The notes: generated by a model not told the origin, from the letters alone. 50,050 bases of DNA from Armatimonadota bacterium (GCA_029907255.1 JARYMF010000018.1:1-50050); one strand, 5' to 3'. Shown: positions 28,800 through 37,654, counted from the stretch's first letter. Numbers and translations are program-made.

Positions 28800-30764
28800 A
28801 TGGGATATATGAAGAAGCAATATAATCTATCAAAACTCCATTGGAAGCTTTCGGGGTGGATACCTGAATACTGGCGGCTCAATCAAACGGCGGAAATTGG
28901 CACCTCGCCCGATGCTGAAATACCAGCGATTCCCGCTCATGTGCCAGGTTCAGTACAGCATGCGCTACTTGAGGCGGGTATCATCCCAGACTGGAATGTT
29001 GGTCTTAATTTCCGAGAATGCGAGTGGGTCGAGAATCGCCATTGGATTTACGAAGTGGCAATCCCGGATGAGTGGATTGAGGCAAGGAAAACGTTTCGAC
29101 TAAAATGTCTTGGCCTTGATTTCGCAGGGGAGGTCATCCTAAACGGTAAACTAGTATCCGATTTTTGCGGCTCCTTCATTCCCCACTGCTTCAATCTCAC
29201 ACCACACTTACAGGAGAAAGGTAATATATTGCGCATTGTCTTCACGACACCCCCTCGGTGGCTGGGGCAATTCGGCTATACCTCTAAAATGAAGGACTGG
29301 AAAGTCCGATTTAATTACACTTGGGATTGGACTGCTAGGCTGGTGCAGATTGGCATATGGGACGATGTAATCCTCGAGGTAACCGATGGACGCGAGATAA
29401 AGGACTTCCGCTGTTTCACCGATGCCGACCCCGTAACAGCAACCGGCATAATTCAAATGAACGGGCTCGTCTCTGCACGAAAAAGTGATCTGATTCGCAT
29501 TACCCTCACCCAAAATAAGCAGATAATTCGGACAGAGGAAGTTCCACCCGAGCATATAAGTCAAGGGGTCATTTGGGAAGTACCCTCTATTGAGCTTTGG
29601 TGGCCGAATATGGAGGGTCAACAACCCCTGTATATACTTTCATGCACCCTGGTTGACAAAGAAGGCCGAGAACTTGATCAAATTGACCGCCGAATAGGCT
29701 TCAAACACGTCAGATGGGTTCCCTGCGAAGATGCACCAGAAAATGCCGACCCGTGGATATGTGAGGTAAACGGCCGCCCCATCTTTCTTCAAGGCGTCAA
29801 TTGGACGCCCATCCGCACTAACTTCGCCGACGTAACCATTGAAGATTACCGCAAGCGCCTCGAGCTTTATCGCGACCTCGGATGCAACGTCTTGCGTGTA
29901 TGGGGCGGGGCAGTTCTTGAGAAAGAATGTTTCTATGACTTATGTGATGAGTTAGGCATACTTGTTTGGCAGGAGTTCCCCCTGTCATCTTCAGGGGTTG
30001 ACAACTTGCCGCCGGACGACGAGAAGACAATCCGCGAGATGAGTGAAATCGCTAAATCATATATCGCCCGTAGGCAGCACCATGTCTCGCTCCTTCTATG
30101 GAGCGGCGGTAATGAGCTAATGTACCTAGACGGCAAGCCAGTTGATATTTCTCATCCACTTATTAAACGGTTTCATGACATAGTGAAAAATGAGGACCCT
30201 ACTAGAAGATTTCTTCCAACATCTGCCAGCGGACCATCGGAATGGGGCTCGCCTGAGAACTTTGGGAAGGGCATACACTGGGATGTACATGGGCCATGGA
30301 AAGCTGTTGGCAATCTAGAATGCGAATGGTCAGATTACTGGAAGAACGACGATGCCTTGTTTCGGTCAGAGGTGGGGGCTCCTTCGGCAAGTCCCACCGA
30401 GATTATCCGCAAGTCAGCCGGCAAACTTCCAGTCATGCCTGCAACTCCGGAGAATCCCCTCTGGCGCCGCACCTCTACCTGGTGGATTGAATGGCATGAA
30501 TTCGTTGCTGAAAAGGGCCGTGAACCTGAAAGCCTTGACGAATATGTTGCTTGGAGTCAGGAACGGCAGAAGAAAGCACTTGCAATAGCTGTGAAAGCAT
30601 GCAAGGGCAGATTTCCCCGGTGCGGTGGAATCATTTTATGGATGGGGCATGACTGCTTCCCCTGCACTGCGAACACGGCTATCGTTGATTTTGAAGGAAA
30701 TCCTAAACCGGCTGCGTTGGAATTAAAAGAAATCTGGAGGAATCCCTCCACAAAGCCACTTTAA
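28800..30764 (+). CDS. Short GH2 beta-mannosidase-like enzyme
   Basis: 654-residue relative of the beta-mannosidase at 16988-19534 but about 190 residues shorter. It keeps the jelly roll (VPGSVQHALLEAGIIPDWNVGLN, HWIYEVAIP), the immunoglobulin-like linker and the TIM barrel with LQGVNWTP, VLRVWGGAVLEKECFYDLCDELGILVWQEF, the acid/base Glu439 in WSGGNE and the nucleophile Glu524 in FRSEVG. The C-terminal beta domains are missing; the protein ends just after the barrel (GGIILWMGHDCFPCTANTAIVDFEGNPKPAA). There is no signal peptide. Start may be ATG 28800 or ATG 28809. Substrate could be a beta-mannoside or related glycoside. Confidence 0.9.
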   Translation: MGYMKKQYNLSKLHWKLSGWIPEYWRLNQTAEIGTSPDAEIPAIPAHVPGSVQHALLEAGIIPDWNVGLNFRECEWVENRHWIYEVAIPDEWIEARKTFRLKCLGLDFAGEVILNGKLVSDFCGSFIPHCFNLTPHLQEKGNILRIVFTTPPRWLGQFGYTSKMKDWKVRFNYTWDWTARLVQIGIWDDVILEVTDGREIKDFRCFTDADPVTATGIIQMNGLVSARKSDLIRITLTQNKQIIRTEEVPPEHISQGVIWEVPSIELWWPNMEGQQPLYILSCTLVDKEGRELDQIDRRIGFKHVRWVPCEDAPENADPWICEVNGRPIFLQGVNWTPIRTNFADVTIEDYRKRLELYRDLGCNVLRVWGGAVLEKECFYDLCDELGILVWQEFPLSSSGVDNLPPDDEKTIREMSEIAKSYIARRQHHVSLLLWSGGNELMYLDGKPVDISHPLIKRFHDIVKNEDPTRRFLPTSASGPSEWGSPENFGKGIHWDVHGPWKAVGNLECEWSDYWKNDDALFRSEVGAPSASPTEIIRKSAGKLPVMPATPENPLWRRTSTWWIEWHEFVAEKGREPESLDEYVAWSQERQKKALAIAVKACKGRFPRCGGIILWMGHDCFPCTANTAIVDFEGNPKPAALELKEIWRNPSTKPL

Positions 30765-30828
30765 AATCTAATATCAGCTAAATGCTTGGTCCAAAAAAGG
30801 CAAACACGCAAAATCCTTAGCGAGCTTA

Positions 30829-30847
30829 CCTTTCACATTCTGAAAGG
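30829..30847. terminator. Weak hairpin between convergent genes
   Basis: CCTTTCA (30829-30835) and TGAAAGG (30841-30847) with a five-base loop lie between the ends of the GH2 gene and the translin gene. No T-run follows on either strand, so termination is only possible, not shown. Confidence 0.3.
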
Positions 30848-30869
30848 CACCGAATTTGCCGAATGGCTT

Positions 30870-31514
30870 TCAAGCCTTCGAACTCTTATCAAATCTTTCG
30901 ACTGCGCGATTCATCGCCTCCTCGAGATCTCTCTGCCTAATCGTTATTGTCAAATCACCGCGCGTCCGTTCCAACACAGCCCGAACTCCATCCATTGTCC
31001 GCCTTAGTCCCCCAGTAATTGCATCAGGGTAATCAAAGCCCACTAGCACGTAGTAGGCATCATCCATGATCTTCATAATCTCTTCGGCTCGCTGTGTTCG
31101 GCCCTCCCTAAGTCGGTCAAGAACATAACGCCGACATTCACTTATGGCTTCGGCAAGGCCATTTAGATAGGGCGACGCCTCAATCCCAAGGTCTTTATGA
31201 CTGGGGAGCGGCAATCCTCGAATTATCGAACTTAGGGTTTCAGCCTCAGCAAATTCCTTTTGTGCGTCTTGCACGTAGCCCGAGAAGTAAATATCGAGAT
31301 GGTTTTTCAACTCCTCAGTTGTCTCGCGTATGCGTTTGCGCGCCTCGTCAAGAAGCGCAGCTGCCTCCTCGAATTCGCCTCTGTGAAGCGACCTAATTGA
31401 GCTCGCGCAGAAACGGATTGCCTCCCTTGTCGTTACGAGTGCTTTGTCCCGAGCGGCATTCTTTACGTCCATTTCAGCGCGTATTTCTTCTGCTATTTTT
31501 GCCAAGTTTTCCAT
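30870..31514 (-). CDS. Translin-family protein
   Basis: 214-residue all-helical protein matching the translin/TRAX family over its length. Diagnostic segments are KNAARDKALVTTREAIRFCASSIRSLHRGEFEEAAALLDEAR, HLDIYFSGYVQDAQKEFAEAETLSSII, LPLPSHKDLGIEASPYLNGLAEAISECRRYVLDRLREG and FDYPDAITGGLRRTMDGVRAVLERTRGDLTITIRQRDLE. Eukaryotic translin with TRAX forms the C3PO endoribonuclease; archaeal and rare bacterial translins also form octamers that bind or cleave RNA. Acidic residues are retained in the GEFEEA and KEFAEAE helices, but activity is not proven. The start ATG 31514 has AAGGAAG upstream. It follows a Gfo/Idh gene by 85 bases. Confidence 0.88.
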   Translation of the reverse strand: MENLAKIAEEIRAEMDVKNAARDKALVTTREAIRFCASSIRSLHRGEFEEAAALLDEARKRIRETTEELKNHLDIYFSGYVQDAQKEFAEAETLSSIIRGLPLPSHKDLGIEASPYLNGLAEAISECRRYVLDRLREGRTQRAEEIMKIMDDAYYVLVGFDYPDAITGGLRRTMDGVRAVLERTRGDLTITIRQRDLEEAMNRAVERFDKSSKA

Positions 31515-31599
31515 AGGTCTTCCTTGACTAGTCGTTAACATTTATATCATGAACCTCTATAAGCAAGTTTGTCGTTAGAAGTTCAACTTTTGACAGCTA

Positions 31600-32619
31600 T
31601 TAGTCTATCTCCACCCGCTTTCCTTGTCTAGCAGATTCATACGCAGCTAGAATAGTTTTAAGCGCCGCGCGTGCATCTTCCTCTGTCACAATCGGCTCTA
31701 TGCCATCAAGTATACAATCCACAAAATGTCTAAGACAACGATCGAGCGACCAGTCCCACCAGTTAGCGTTGTGCTCAACCTCAATTATCTCAGGAGCGCC
31801 ATTCCGAACCAAGAACATTGGCACCGCCGCCTCGTTTATCATCGAGACATCCCCTTCTGTGCAGTAGATGAACTTTTTCTCGCTCCACGGCTCCTGGTCA
31901 ACGGTATACGAAACTACCAAATTGGCTACAAGATCGCTGTCCCATTCAAGGATTACAGAGGCGTTATCATCAGCCTTATTTTCGGGCTTGGTTAGCAGCT
32001 TTTTCAAGCTAGCAGTCACGGCAGTGGGCGGCCCAAACCAATAATGCATTAGGTCAACGATATGGGTTCCGGTATCGAAAAACGCACCACCGCCAGCACG
32101 GTCCCATGTAGACTTCCAATCATAAGGGTCATCAAGCCTTGCAAGAACATCGCCAGTGATATATGCATTTACAAGAAACGGCTTACCCAATCGACCATCG
32201 TCAAGCATCTCCTTAAGCTTTCGATGGATTGGAAGGAATCGCTGATTAAGAGTGACGAGCAGCCAGAGCCCAAGCTCATGCGCCGTTTCAATCATCTTGT
32301 CTGCCTCTTCAAGGTTCATGGCAATCGGCTTTTCGCAAATCACGTGCTTCCCCGCATTTAGGCAATCCATCGTTATAGAATAATGAAGATAGTGGGGGAC
32401 AGCTATGTCGACAGCGTTTATACTCCCGTCGTCAAGAATTTCATGGTAGTCCTCGATTACCTTTGGAATTCCATACTTTTCAGCAAGCGACTGTGCTGCA
32501 TCAATATCAGGATCAGCAACCGTCGCAATTTCAACTCTAGGATTTTCTACGAATGACGGAACATGGGCAGCCTGTACGACATCACCAGCGCCAATTATGC
32601 CGATTCTTAAGCGATCCAT
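31600..32619 (-). CDS. Gfo/Idh/MocA family oxidoreductase
   Basis: 339-residue NAD(P)-dependent sugar or inositol dehydrogenase-like enzyme. The Rossmann fingerprint is RIGIIGAGDVVQAAHVPSF, and the catalytic lysine lies in HVICEKPIAMNLEEADKMIE. The C-terminal alpha/beta domain contains AGGGAFFDTGTHIVDLMHYWFG, the region carrying the family's catalytic HxxD-type residues. GGAGGG precedes the ATG. Members act on sugars, amino sugars or scyllo-inositol; substrate cannot be assigned here. It shares strand and spacing with the translin gene downstream. It is a normal family member, unlike the shorter divergent one at 10772-11620. Confidence 0.94.
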   Translation of the reverse strand: MDRLRIGIIGAGDVVQAAHVPSFVENPRVEIATVADPDIDAAQSLAEKYGIPKVIEDYHEILDDGSINAVDIAVPHYLHYSITMDCLNAGKHVICEKPIAMNLEEADKMIETAHELGLWLLVTLNQRFLPIHRKLKEMLDDGRLGKPFLVNAYITGDVLARLDDPYDWKSTWDRAGGGAFFDTGTHIVDLMHYWFGPPTAVTASLKKLLTKPENKADDNASVILEWDSDLVANLVVSYTVDQEPWSEKKFIYCTEGDVSMINEAAVPMFLVRNGAPEIIEVEHNANWWDWSLDRCLRHFVDCILDGIEPIVTEEDARAALKTILAAYESARQGKRVEID

Positions 32620-32707
32620 TCAAGCCCTCCATTCATACTTGCTACTAAGGTTCTCCCCAAATTACGACTTCAGTACACTACCTACTTAATGTTAACTCAG
32701 CAGCTTT

Positions 32708-33256
32708 TTATCTGCCATTCACCAACATGCGCAACTCACCCAACACTTCAAGAAAGGATAAAAAGCCCAAATAAAAGACAGCATGCTTAAGCTCGCCATT
32801 GCGCACCATGTTTGACCAGGAGAACCCTTTTATTGGCAGTCGAGGCTTCCATGGGAAAAAAGCCGGCACTTGCTTTTGATACTCACGAAATTCATCGCCA
32901 AAGATAGCAAGTAAATCTTTCTCCTCTTTTCTAATAGTAGGAAGATAGAAGATCGCAAAGCCGATGATGTATATCACCAATAGCAACCATGCCCTAACAG
33001 CCATAACCCCGCCAACACCCAGCAAAAAACTACCAAAATAAAGCGGATTTCGGGTGAGCGCATATGGCCCGTCAATAGCAAGCTGCTTATTCTTTTGGAT
33101 GTAACCAGCCGCCCACATTCTAAAAGCAATACCTAAAAGTGCGACAGCCACACCAGGCAGAAACAGGCGCTGGTTCGCAAACGCAAGACATGCGCCTGCA
33201 ATCAAATAACCAAATATGAGCCTGTACCTGCCAACACTTTCAAGACTGAGCTTCAA
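32708..33256 (-). CDS. Isoprenylcysteine carboxyl methyltransferase-like membrane protein
   Basis: 182-residue integral membrane protein of the ICMT/phospholipid methyltransferase superfamily. The signature GPYALTRNPLYFGSFLLGVGGVM and the following helix-loop YLPTIRKEEKDLLAIFGDEFREYQKQVPAFFPW are the conserved SAM-binding core. Bacterial members methylate lipids or small molecules; substrate is unknown. I place the start at TTG 33256 because GGGAG lies seven bases upstream and it avoids overlap; an alternative GTG 13 codons earlier would overlap the amidase gene by 22 bases without a ribosome binding site. It is probably co-transcribed with the amidase gene. Confidence 0.88.
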   Translation of the reverse strand: MKLSLESVGRYRLIFGYLIAGACLAFANQRLFLPGVAVALLGIAFRMWAAGYIQKNKQLAIDGPYALTRNPLYFGSFLLGVGGVMAVRAWLLLVIYIIGFAIFYLPTIRKEEKDLLAIFGDEFREYQKQVPAFFPWKPRLPIKGFSWSNMVRNGELKHAVFYLGFLSFLEVLGELRMLVNGR

Positions 33257-33273
33257 TATTCTGCTCCCGCAAA

Positions 33274-35241
33274 TCAGCGATTTGATGCTATCCACAGCTC
33301 AGAGGATTTGTCTGAAGGTTCCAAAGCAAACTTGAGTCCCTCGAGCGGCTTCCCCTGACGATCACAAAACCGAACGTACAAGTCTTTTTTCCCCGGCTCA
33401 AGCACAACCTTCAAAAGCAGCCTATTCCAACCCTCTTTCAGCAAGACCTCCGCCTTTGCTGTGTCGGGGAAATCGCCGAATCCTCCAAGAGAAGCAATTG
33501 CTTGTTCACCGTTTAGCCATGCTTTAAGCCTGCCAGCATAACCCGCACGAAGCTCTACCCAAGCGGTCCGTGGCGCCTTCACGTAGACTGCGAGATATAC
33601 CGCTCCGCTTTCCGCAGTCTTGATTACCGACGAAAGGTCTGTTAAGCCAGCATCGGACTTCCAGGCAAACCACCCCTTCTCATTAGGCTTCGGAGCTGCT
33701 AGCGGTTCTGCCTTATCCAGCAACACATATCGGAATGAGTTGCATCCCCACTGTTTTGTCCCAAGCACCTTTAATCGGATATCCAGCGATTTTTTTCCAG
33801 CAACCCGGTATGCCGGCAATATGAGGTCAATCTCTTTCCATCTGCGAAATCTCTCAGACCCACGGGTACGCCAAAAGGCTAATCTACGATCGCCGAGATA
33901 TACTTCCGCCTCCTGGTCCCTAACGCCCGCGTTAATCAGCTTCCGAAGGACTAAGTCACCACCCCTATACTTGCCAAGCGATAGCCGAAAGCTTTCTTCA
34001 CCTCTGAAGTAGCGGCCGCTTTCGCTGAAACGTTCACCATCCTCACCTCGGTAGTTACCTTCTCCACTTTCATATTCTCCAGCGACCTTATAGGCGTGCG
34101 CAGCCTCGCTTACAGTGTCCATCACATCAAGCAAATCTAGCGGTTCTCCAGCTAGGAAATCTTTTGCATAAGCCTTATCAGGTGTTTCGGCAGGGAACGG
34201 TCCAGCTACCAGCCATGAAGAAATAAAGTCCTTCGGTGAAAGCACAAGCGTATTCCAGGCAAGCTCATGACCAAACCGGCGATTTGACTCAATCATCTGA
34301 AGGGAAATGCGGTTAGCACCTGGATTATTCGGCGCCTTTATAGTTACTTTCCACTGACGGTTTGCTAGAGGGCTGACTGTCTCCGGTGATTTCAACATAG
34401 GTTCCGAAACTGAAACTATTTCAGGCGTAACCGCATCCAAGCCAACTAAGTTTAAATGAGACCATTCGACATATCCCGTATTTCGAACGGTCAATGGGAG
34501 CTCGTAAACGTGCCCGGCAAGAATCGCCGGCGGCAGAAATTGTGTTACCGCAACGCGAGCATCATACGGCGGTCCTGAAAGAAGGCGGGTGCGTACTTGC
34601 TCTCGAATCTGCGGAATTAAGCAATAAAGCCTATCACCAGGGCAGGCAGTGGCATTCCAATCCCTATGACCTGCAACTGCCAGATTGCTTTGGCCAAATA
34701 AGGTAATTTTTGAGGTGGGATCTATATCGAACCTGTCGCACAGCCATGACAGAAGGCGCACAAGACCCTCAAGTTGCGCGTTAGAAGGGTACTCCGCTTC
34801 ATGAAAATCGCCTATCACATTTACACCAATGTTTCCATAGTTTGGTGGGGCATGCGTTCCTGTATATCCCAAAGGCCTTCCTTCATATATCGTTCCATCA
34901 CTTCCAATCAGAAAGTGGTAGCCAATATCGCCCCAGCCTTTGCCAACATGGAAGCGCTGAATCTCTATTAGTTTCTGCCTATCCTGTGCAGGGTCAGGGG
35001 GGTTTGTCCCCAAAGGCCTGTACGTATGATGAATGGTTATCGCTACTGGGTCACCCATAATCCCTTGAGAATAGGGGTCATACGGATGGTCTTGCCAGAA
35101 ATCCCCTTCGCGCATCGAGCCCCAAATGTTTTTGCCTACAATGGAAGGTTGGGGTACACGCAGAGCAGGGGAGGCCAATGCAATAGAGAAGAAAAACAAG
35201 GAAAAGCAAACCAATCCGAAAAATATCACCCTTGCCACCAT
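33274..35241 (-). CDS. Secreted PGRP-type N-acetylmuramoyl-L-alanine amidase with C-terminal extension
   Basis: 655-residue protein. A signal peptide (about 1-24, FFFSIALASPA) precedes a zinc amidase domain (about 50-225) with TIHHT (H71/H72), GYHFLIGSDGTIYEGRP and GHRDWNATACPGD (H192, C200), the zinc ligands of the Amidase_2/PGRP family, which cut peptidoglycan stem peptides. An immunoglobulin-like region (about 235-335) and a long beta-rich tail (340-655) follow. A Gly/Glu/Tyr/Arg-rich run (about 385-435, with repeated YRG and RGE steps) lies in the tail, which may bind the wall or a glycan. The start ATG 35241 has AGGAG upstream. The candidate structured RNA lies just upstream. Confidence 0.9.
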   Translation of the reverse strand: MVARVIFFGLVCFSLFFFSIALASPALRVPQPSIVGKNIWGSMREGDFWQDHPYDPYSQGIMGDPVAITIHHTYRPLGTNPPDPAQDRQKLIEIQRFHVGKGWGDIGYHFLIGSDGTIYEGRPLGYTGTHAPPNYGNIGVNVIGDFHEAEYPSNAQLEGLVRLLSWLCDRFDIDPTSKITLFGQSNLAVAGHRDWNATACPGDRLYCLIPQIREQVRTRLLSGPPYDARVAVTQFLPPAILAGHVYELPLTVRNTGYVEWSHLNLVGLDAVTPEIVSVSEPMLKSPETVSPLANRQWKVTIKAPNNPGANRISLQMIESNRRFGHELAWNTLVLSPKDFISSWLVAGPFPAETPDKAYAKDFLAGEPLDLLDVMDTVSEAAHAYKVAGEYESGEGNYRGEDGERFSESGRYFRGEESFRLSLGKYRGGDLVLRKLINAGVRDQEAEVYLGDRRLAFWRTRGSERFRRWKEIDLILPAYRVAGKKSLDIRLKVLGTKQWGCNSFRYVLLDKAEPLAAPKPNEKGWFAWKSDAGLTDLSSVIKTAESGAVYLAVYVKAPRTAWVELRAGYAGRLKAWLNGEQAIASLGGFGDFPDTAKAEVLLKEGWNRLLLKVVLEPGKKDLYVRFCDRQGKPLEGLKFALEPSDKSSELWIASNR

Positions 35242-35261
35242 TTGAGCTCCTAAGTCTAACA

Positions 35262-35293
35262 ATAATGAGGCCAGAATGACCCGGCCTCATTAT
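35262..35293 (-). terminator. 11-bp hairpin between structured RNA and amidase gene
   Basis: ATAATGAGGCC (35262-35272) pairs perfectly with GGCCTCATTAT (35283-35293) around a 10-base loop. In the minus direction it follows the candidate RNA by six bases and is trailed by a modest T-rich run (TGTTAGACTT). It could terminate the RNA with readthrough into the amidase gene, or act as a 5' leader hairpin. Confidence 0.5.
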
Positions 35294-35299
35294 AACAAT

Positions 35300-35489
35300 A
35301 AGGTGGACCTTGGGCAAATCATCGATGCTGAGTTCGGAAAGCCTGCTCCAGAGTGCACACCCCACATTTACCCCAGTGCAGGGCCCGACAAACCTGGTAG
35401 GTTGGCGTTTCTCATCTTATGAACGCACGGCGCGAACCAGGCTCGTCGCCGACCAACCGGTGACTGGCGGCCTACCCAAGGCCCACCTT
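35300..35489 (-). ncRNA. Candidate 6S-like structured RNA, 190 nt
   Basis: The two ends are complementary over 15 bp: AAGGTGGACCTTGGG (35300-35314) with CCCAAGGCCCACCTT (35475-35489), the only non-Watson-Crick position being G-U in the minus-strand RNA. Inside, a 12-bp stem pairs 35387-35398 with 35436-35447, topped by a hairpin with GCGTT/AACGC (35405-35409, 35422-35426). Between lies a large asymmetric bubble (27 nt on the 5' side, 72 nt on the 3' side with a TGCAC/GTGCA hairpin). Length and rod-bubble-rod layout resemble 6S RNA, which mimics an open promoter to bind RNA polymerase. No gene-like frame occurs. Family assignment is inference; RNase P RNA and tmRNA signatures are absent. Confidence 0.5.
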
Positions 35490-35579
35490 TGAATCTTTAG
35501 AAGACTGCTAGAAATGGCTAAATCGCCTACTTTCCCCTAACTTATCCTTTCTTGCAGCCTCCTCTTTCCTTACGTTCTT

Positions 35580-35585
35580 ATTATA
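35580..35585 (-). promoter_or_regulatory. -10 box for the structured RNA and amidase transcript
   Basis: The minus strand reads GGGTATAAT; TATAAT is perfect. No good -35 box is visible at the correct distance. Transcription would begin near 35573, about 80 bases before the paired 5' end of the candidate RNA, which implies processing if this is its promoter. Confidence 0.45.
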
Positions 35586-35683
35586 CCCTGCCAACTGGGT
35601 TTTTAGACATCCAAAACTCAAAAAAGTGAAAATTTTTTGACCGATTTTTAAGTTTTCGAATTTTTTTCCACATAAATAAGCTC

Positions 35684-35689
35684 TATAAT
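35684..35689 (+). promoter_or_regulatory. -10 box of the GxGYxYP gene
   Basis: A perfect TATAAT lies 172 bases before the coding start, divergent from the promoter at 35580-35585. The -35 region is an AT-rich run (TTTTTT), a weak match. The implied leader of about 165 bases has no recognised riboswitch. Confidence 0.4.
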
Positions 35690-35860
35690 TTCCAACAAAA
35701 CTCCGTAAGGATGTTCACAAAGCTGTCATAATTTGCGCCACTTCTAATACATTTTGCTGTGCCTCTGCAGGTAATCGGAAGAAACCGACTAACACTAAAG
35801 AAAATATAACCGACCAGTAGGCCAAAGTTCCTTGTGCTTTTGTAACCCAAAGGAGATAAA

Positions 35861-37654
35861 ATGCTTTACACATACGACCTAACTTACACATTAAAAATGA
35901 ACCGTGACAACCAAAATGAGCGTCGGCGAATATGGGATGAGGCACATTTCGTTTCATCACTTCAAGGGATAGTCAACCGTGAGAAGGCGCGGCTGTACCT
36001 TTATTTTATTGGTGGCGAAGATGGCAGCATCGACCGCTTCTGGTTGGACAAGCTTCGCGAGCCCGGCGAGTGGTTGGCAGAACATTCTATTGAAGAAATC
36101 AAAAGCCTGTCGGAGCTCATCGAAATATTTCGAGATAATATATCTGGGCTCGTCGTCTATGATGAAAACGTCCCTGCAACATCAAACGTTGCCTCAACGA
36201 TTGCCGGCGTTGAAAACCTAGCTTGCATTCGTTTTGATCTCTCACAGGACTCACTTTATTACTGGTTAACGCTCGACCCTGAAGGGCCAAAGTTGCCCGT
36301 GAAGGTACGCCTTTTGAATGAGGATGGCTCGAGTATGTTCACAGGCAACGGTACGATTCCAAACTCAAGCACGCCTTCCACAGGGAGTGCAAAGTGTGAC
36401 GCATATATATGGGCTAAGGAAAAATACCTCGACACTGGCAGGTGTAATCCAGCAAAGATGGGTTACTATATTGACCAATATTGGCTGAGAAAACCAGAAG
36501 GATATATTCCAAATCATACCTTATCGAACCATGATTATTTCATCGCCAACAGAGGGTTCTTTTTCGATCTTTCGCCCTGGGATGACGAAGCACCAGTTGA
36601 TGACTGCGGCCAGCCACTAGGTGCAGATATGAGAACCCTTCAAGATATCCTCCTATCCGCCTGGAAACAACTTTCAGGTAAAAAAATGATCCATATCGGC
36701 GGCTTTGTCCCCTGGGATAAGAAATACACCACAGTGAATAACAACGGCAAGCATGACGCCGTTCCTAGCGAATGGCGCTTTGTAGAGATAATTACCTGCT
36801 TCAACGCTTTTATGGACGCCGACGCCTTAGGTATTGGGTGCATGGCGAATGCATCGGTGTTCCAGCATTACCCGCTTGAAGAGCAGTATCCCCAAAAGCT
36901 TCCAAGCATCCACGACCTCCAAGCCAAGGGTCTGGTGGATGAATTCGGCAAAGTAGTGCCGAAGACATATATCACCATCTACGTTGGCGATTATGACTCA
37001 GCTGCCTGGCTCTATCAGAAACTTCCACAACTCTGGAACGACCAAGCTAGGGGAAGCATTCAACTTGGTTGGGCTTTCAATCCCAACCTTGCCGAACGCT
37101 TTGCGCCTGGAATGGCATGGACGAGGAAAACTAAAACCGCAAACGACTTTTTCGTAGCCGGCGACTCGGGTGCAGGATATATTAATCCAGGCCATCTTCA
37201 GGAACCGAGGATATTTTCAGGCCTTCCATCAGGTCTGAAAACTTGGACAGAGCATTGCAAGAAGTACTATAGCCAGTGGGATATCTCAGTTACAGGCTTC
37301 ATAATTGATGGTTATGCGCCGGCAATGTCGGAGGAGGTTATTGAGGCTTACACAACTTTTTCGCCAAATGGAATTGTCGCTCAAAAAATCGAACGCTGGG
37401 GAACATTTAAGGGAATGCCCTTCATCCAAATGGGCATGGACCTTAATTGGAAACCGGAGGAATCAGCCAAAAAGATTCTCCAGCAGATTGGCAAATCAAA
37501 GCCGGAGTTTTTTATATTCCGCACGATTCTATGGAGCCCAAGTGCCCATAAGCAACTGTTCGATGCGTTGAAAGGATCTCCACATGGAAAAGATGTAGAA
37601 ATCGTGGATCCGTATACGCTCTTCATGCTTATAAGACAACATGAAGAACGTTAG
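35861..37654 (+). CDS. GxGYxYP-family putative glycoside hydrolase
   Basis: 597-residue protein of the poorly characterised GxGYxYP family, named for the motif seen here as DSGAGYINPGH (central part). Other conserved stretches are SSLQGIVNREKARLYLYF near the N-terminus, YYWLTLDPEG, the RGFFFDLSPWDDEAPVDD block and IHIGGFVPWDKKYT. The family is a candidate hydrolase linked to glycan-use loci, but no biochemical activity is known to me. No signal peptide is seen, which is unusual for relatives found in secreted contexts. AAAGGAG precedes the ATG. It stands alone between a divergent promoter region and the cyclophilin gene. Confidence 0.85.
   Translation: MLYTYDLTYTLKMNRDNQNERRRIWDEAHFVSSLQGIVNREKARLYLYFIGGEDGSIDRFWLDKLREPGEWLAEHSIEEIKSLSELIEIFRDNISGLVVYDENVPATSNVASTIAGVENLACIRFDLSQDSLYYWLTLDPEGPKLPVKVRLLNEDGSSMFTGNGTIPNSSTPSTGSAKCDAYIWAKEKYLDTGRCNPAKMGYYIDQYWLRKPEGYIPNHTLSNHDYFIANRGFFFDLSPWDDEAPVDDCGQPLGADMRTLQDILLSAWKQLSGKKMIHIGGFVPWDKKYTTVNNNGKHDAVPSEWRFVEIITCFNAFMDADALGIGCMANASVFQHYPLEEQYPQKLPSIHDLQAKGLVDEFGKVVPKTYITIYVGDYDSAAWLYQKLPQLWNDQARGSIQLGWAFNPNLAERFAPGMAWTRKTKTANDFFVAGDSGAGYINPGHLQEPRIFSGLPSGLKTWTEHCKKYYSQWDISVTGFIIDGYAPAMSEEVIEAYTTFSPNGIVAQKIERWGTFKGMPFIQMGMDLNWKPEESAKKILQQIGKSKPEFFIFRTILWSPSAHKQLFDALKGSPHGKDVEIVDPYTLFMLIRQHEER

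Noticed and set aside
35300..35489. RNase P RNA or tmRNA
   Set aside because: The conserved GAGGAAAGTCC and ACAGAA segments of RNase P RNA and the tRNA-like ends and tag frame of tmRNA are absent.
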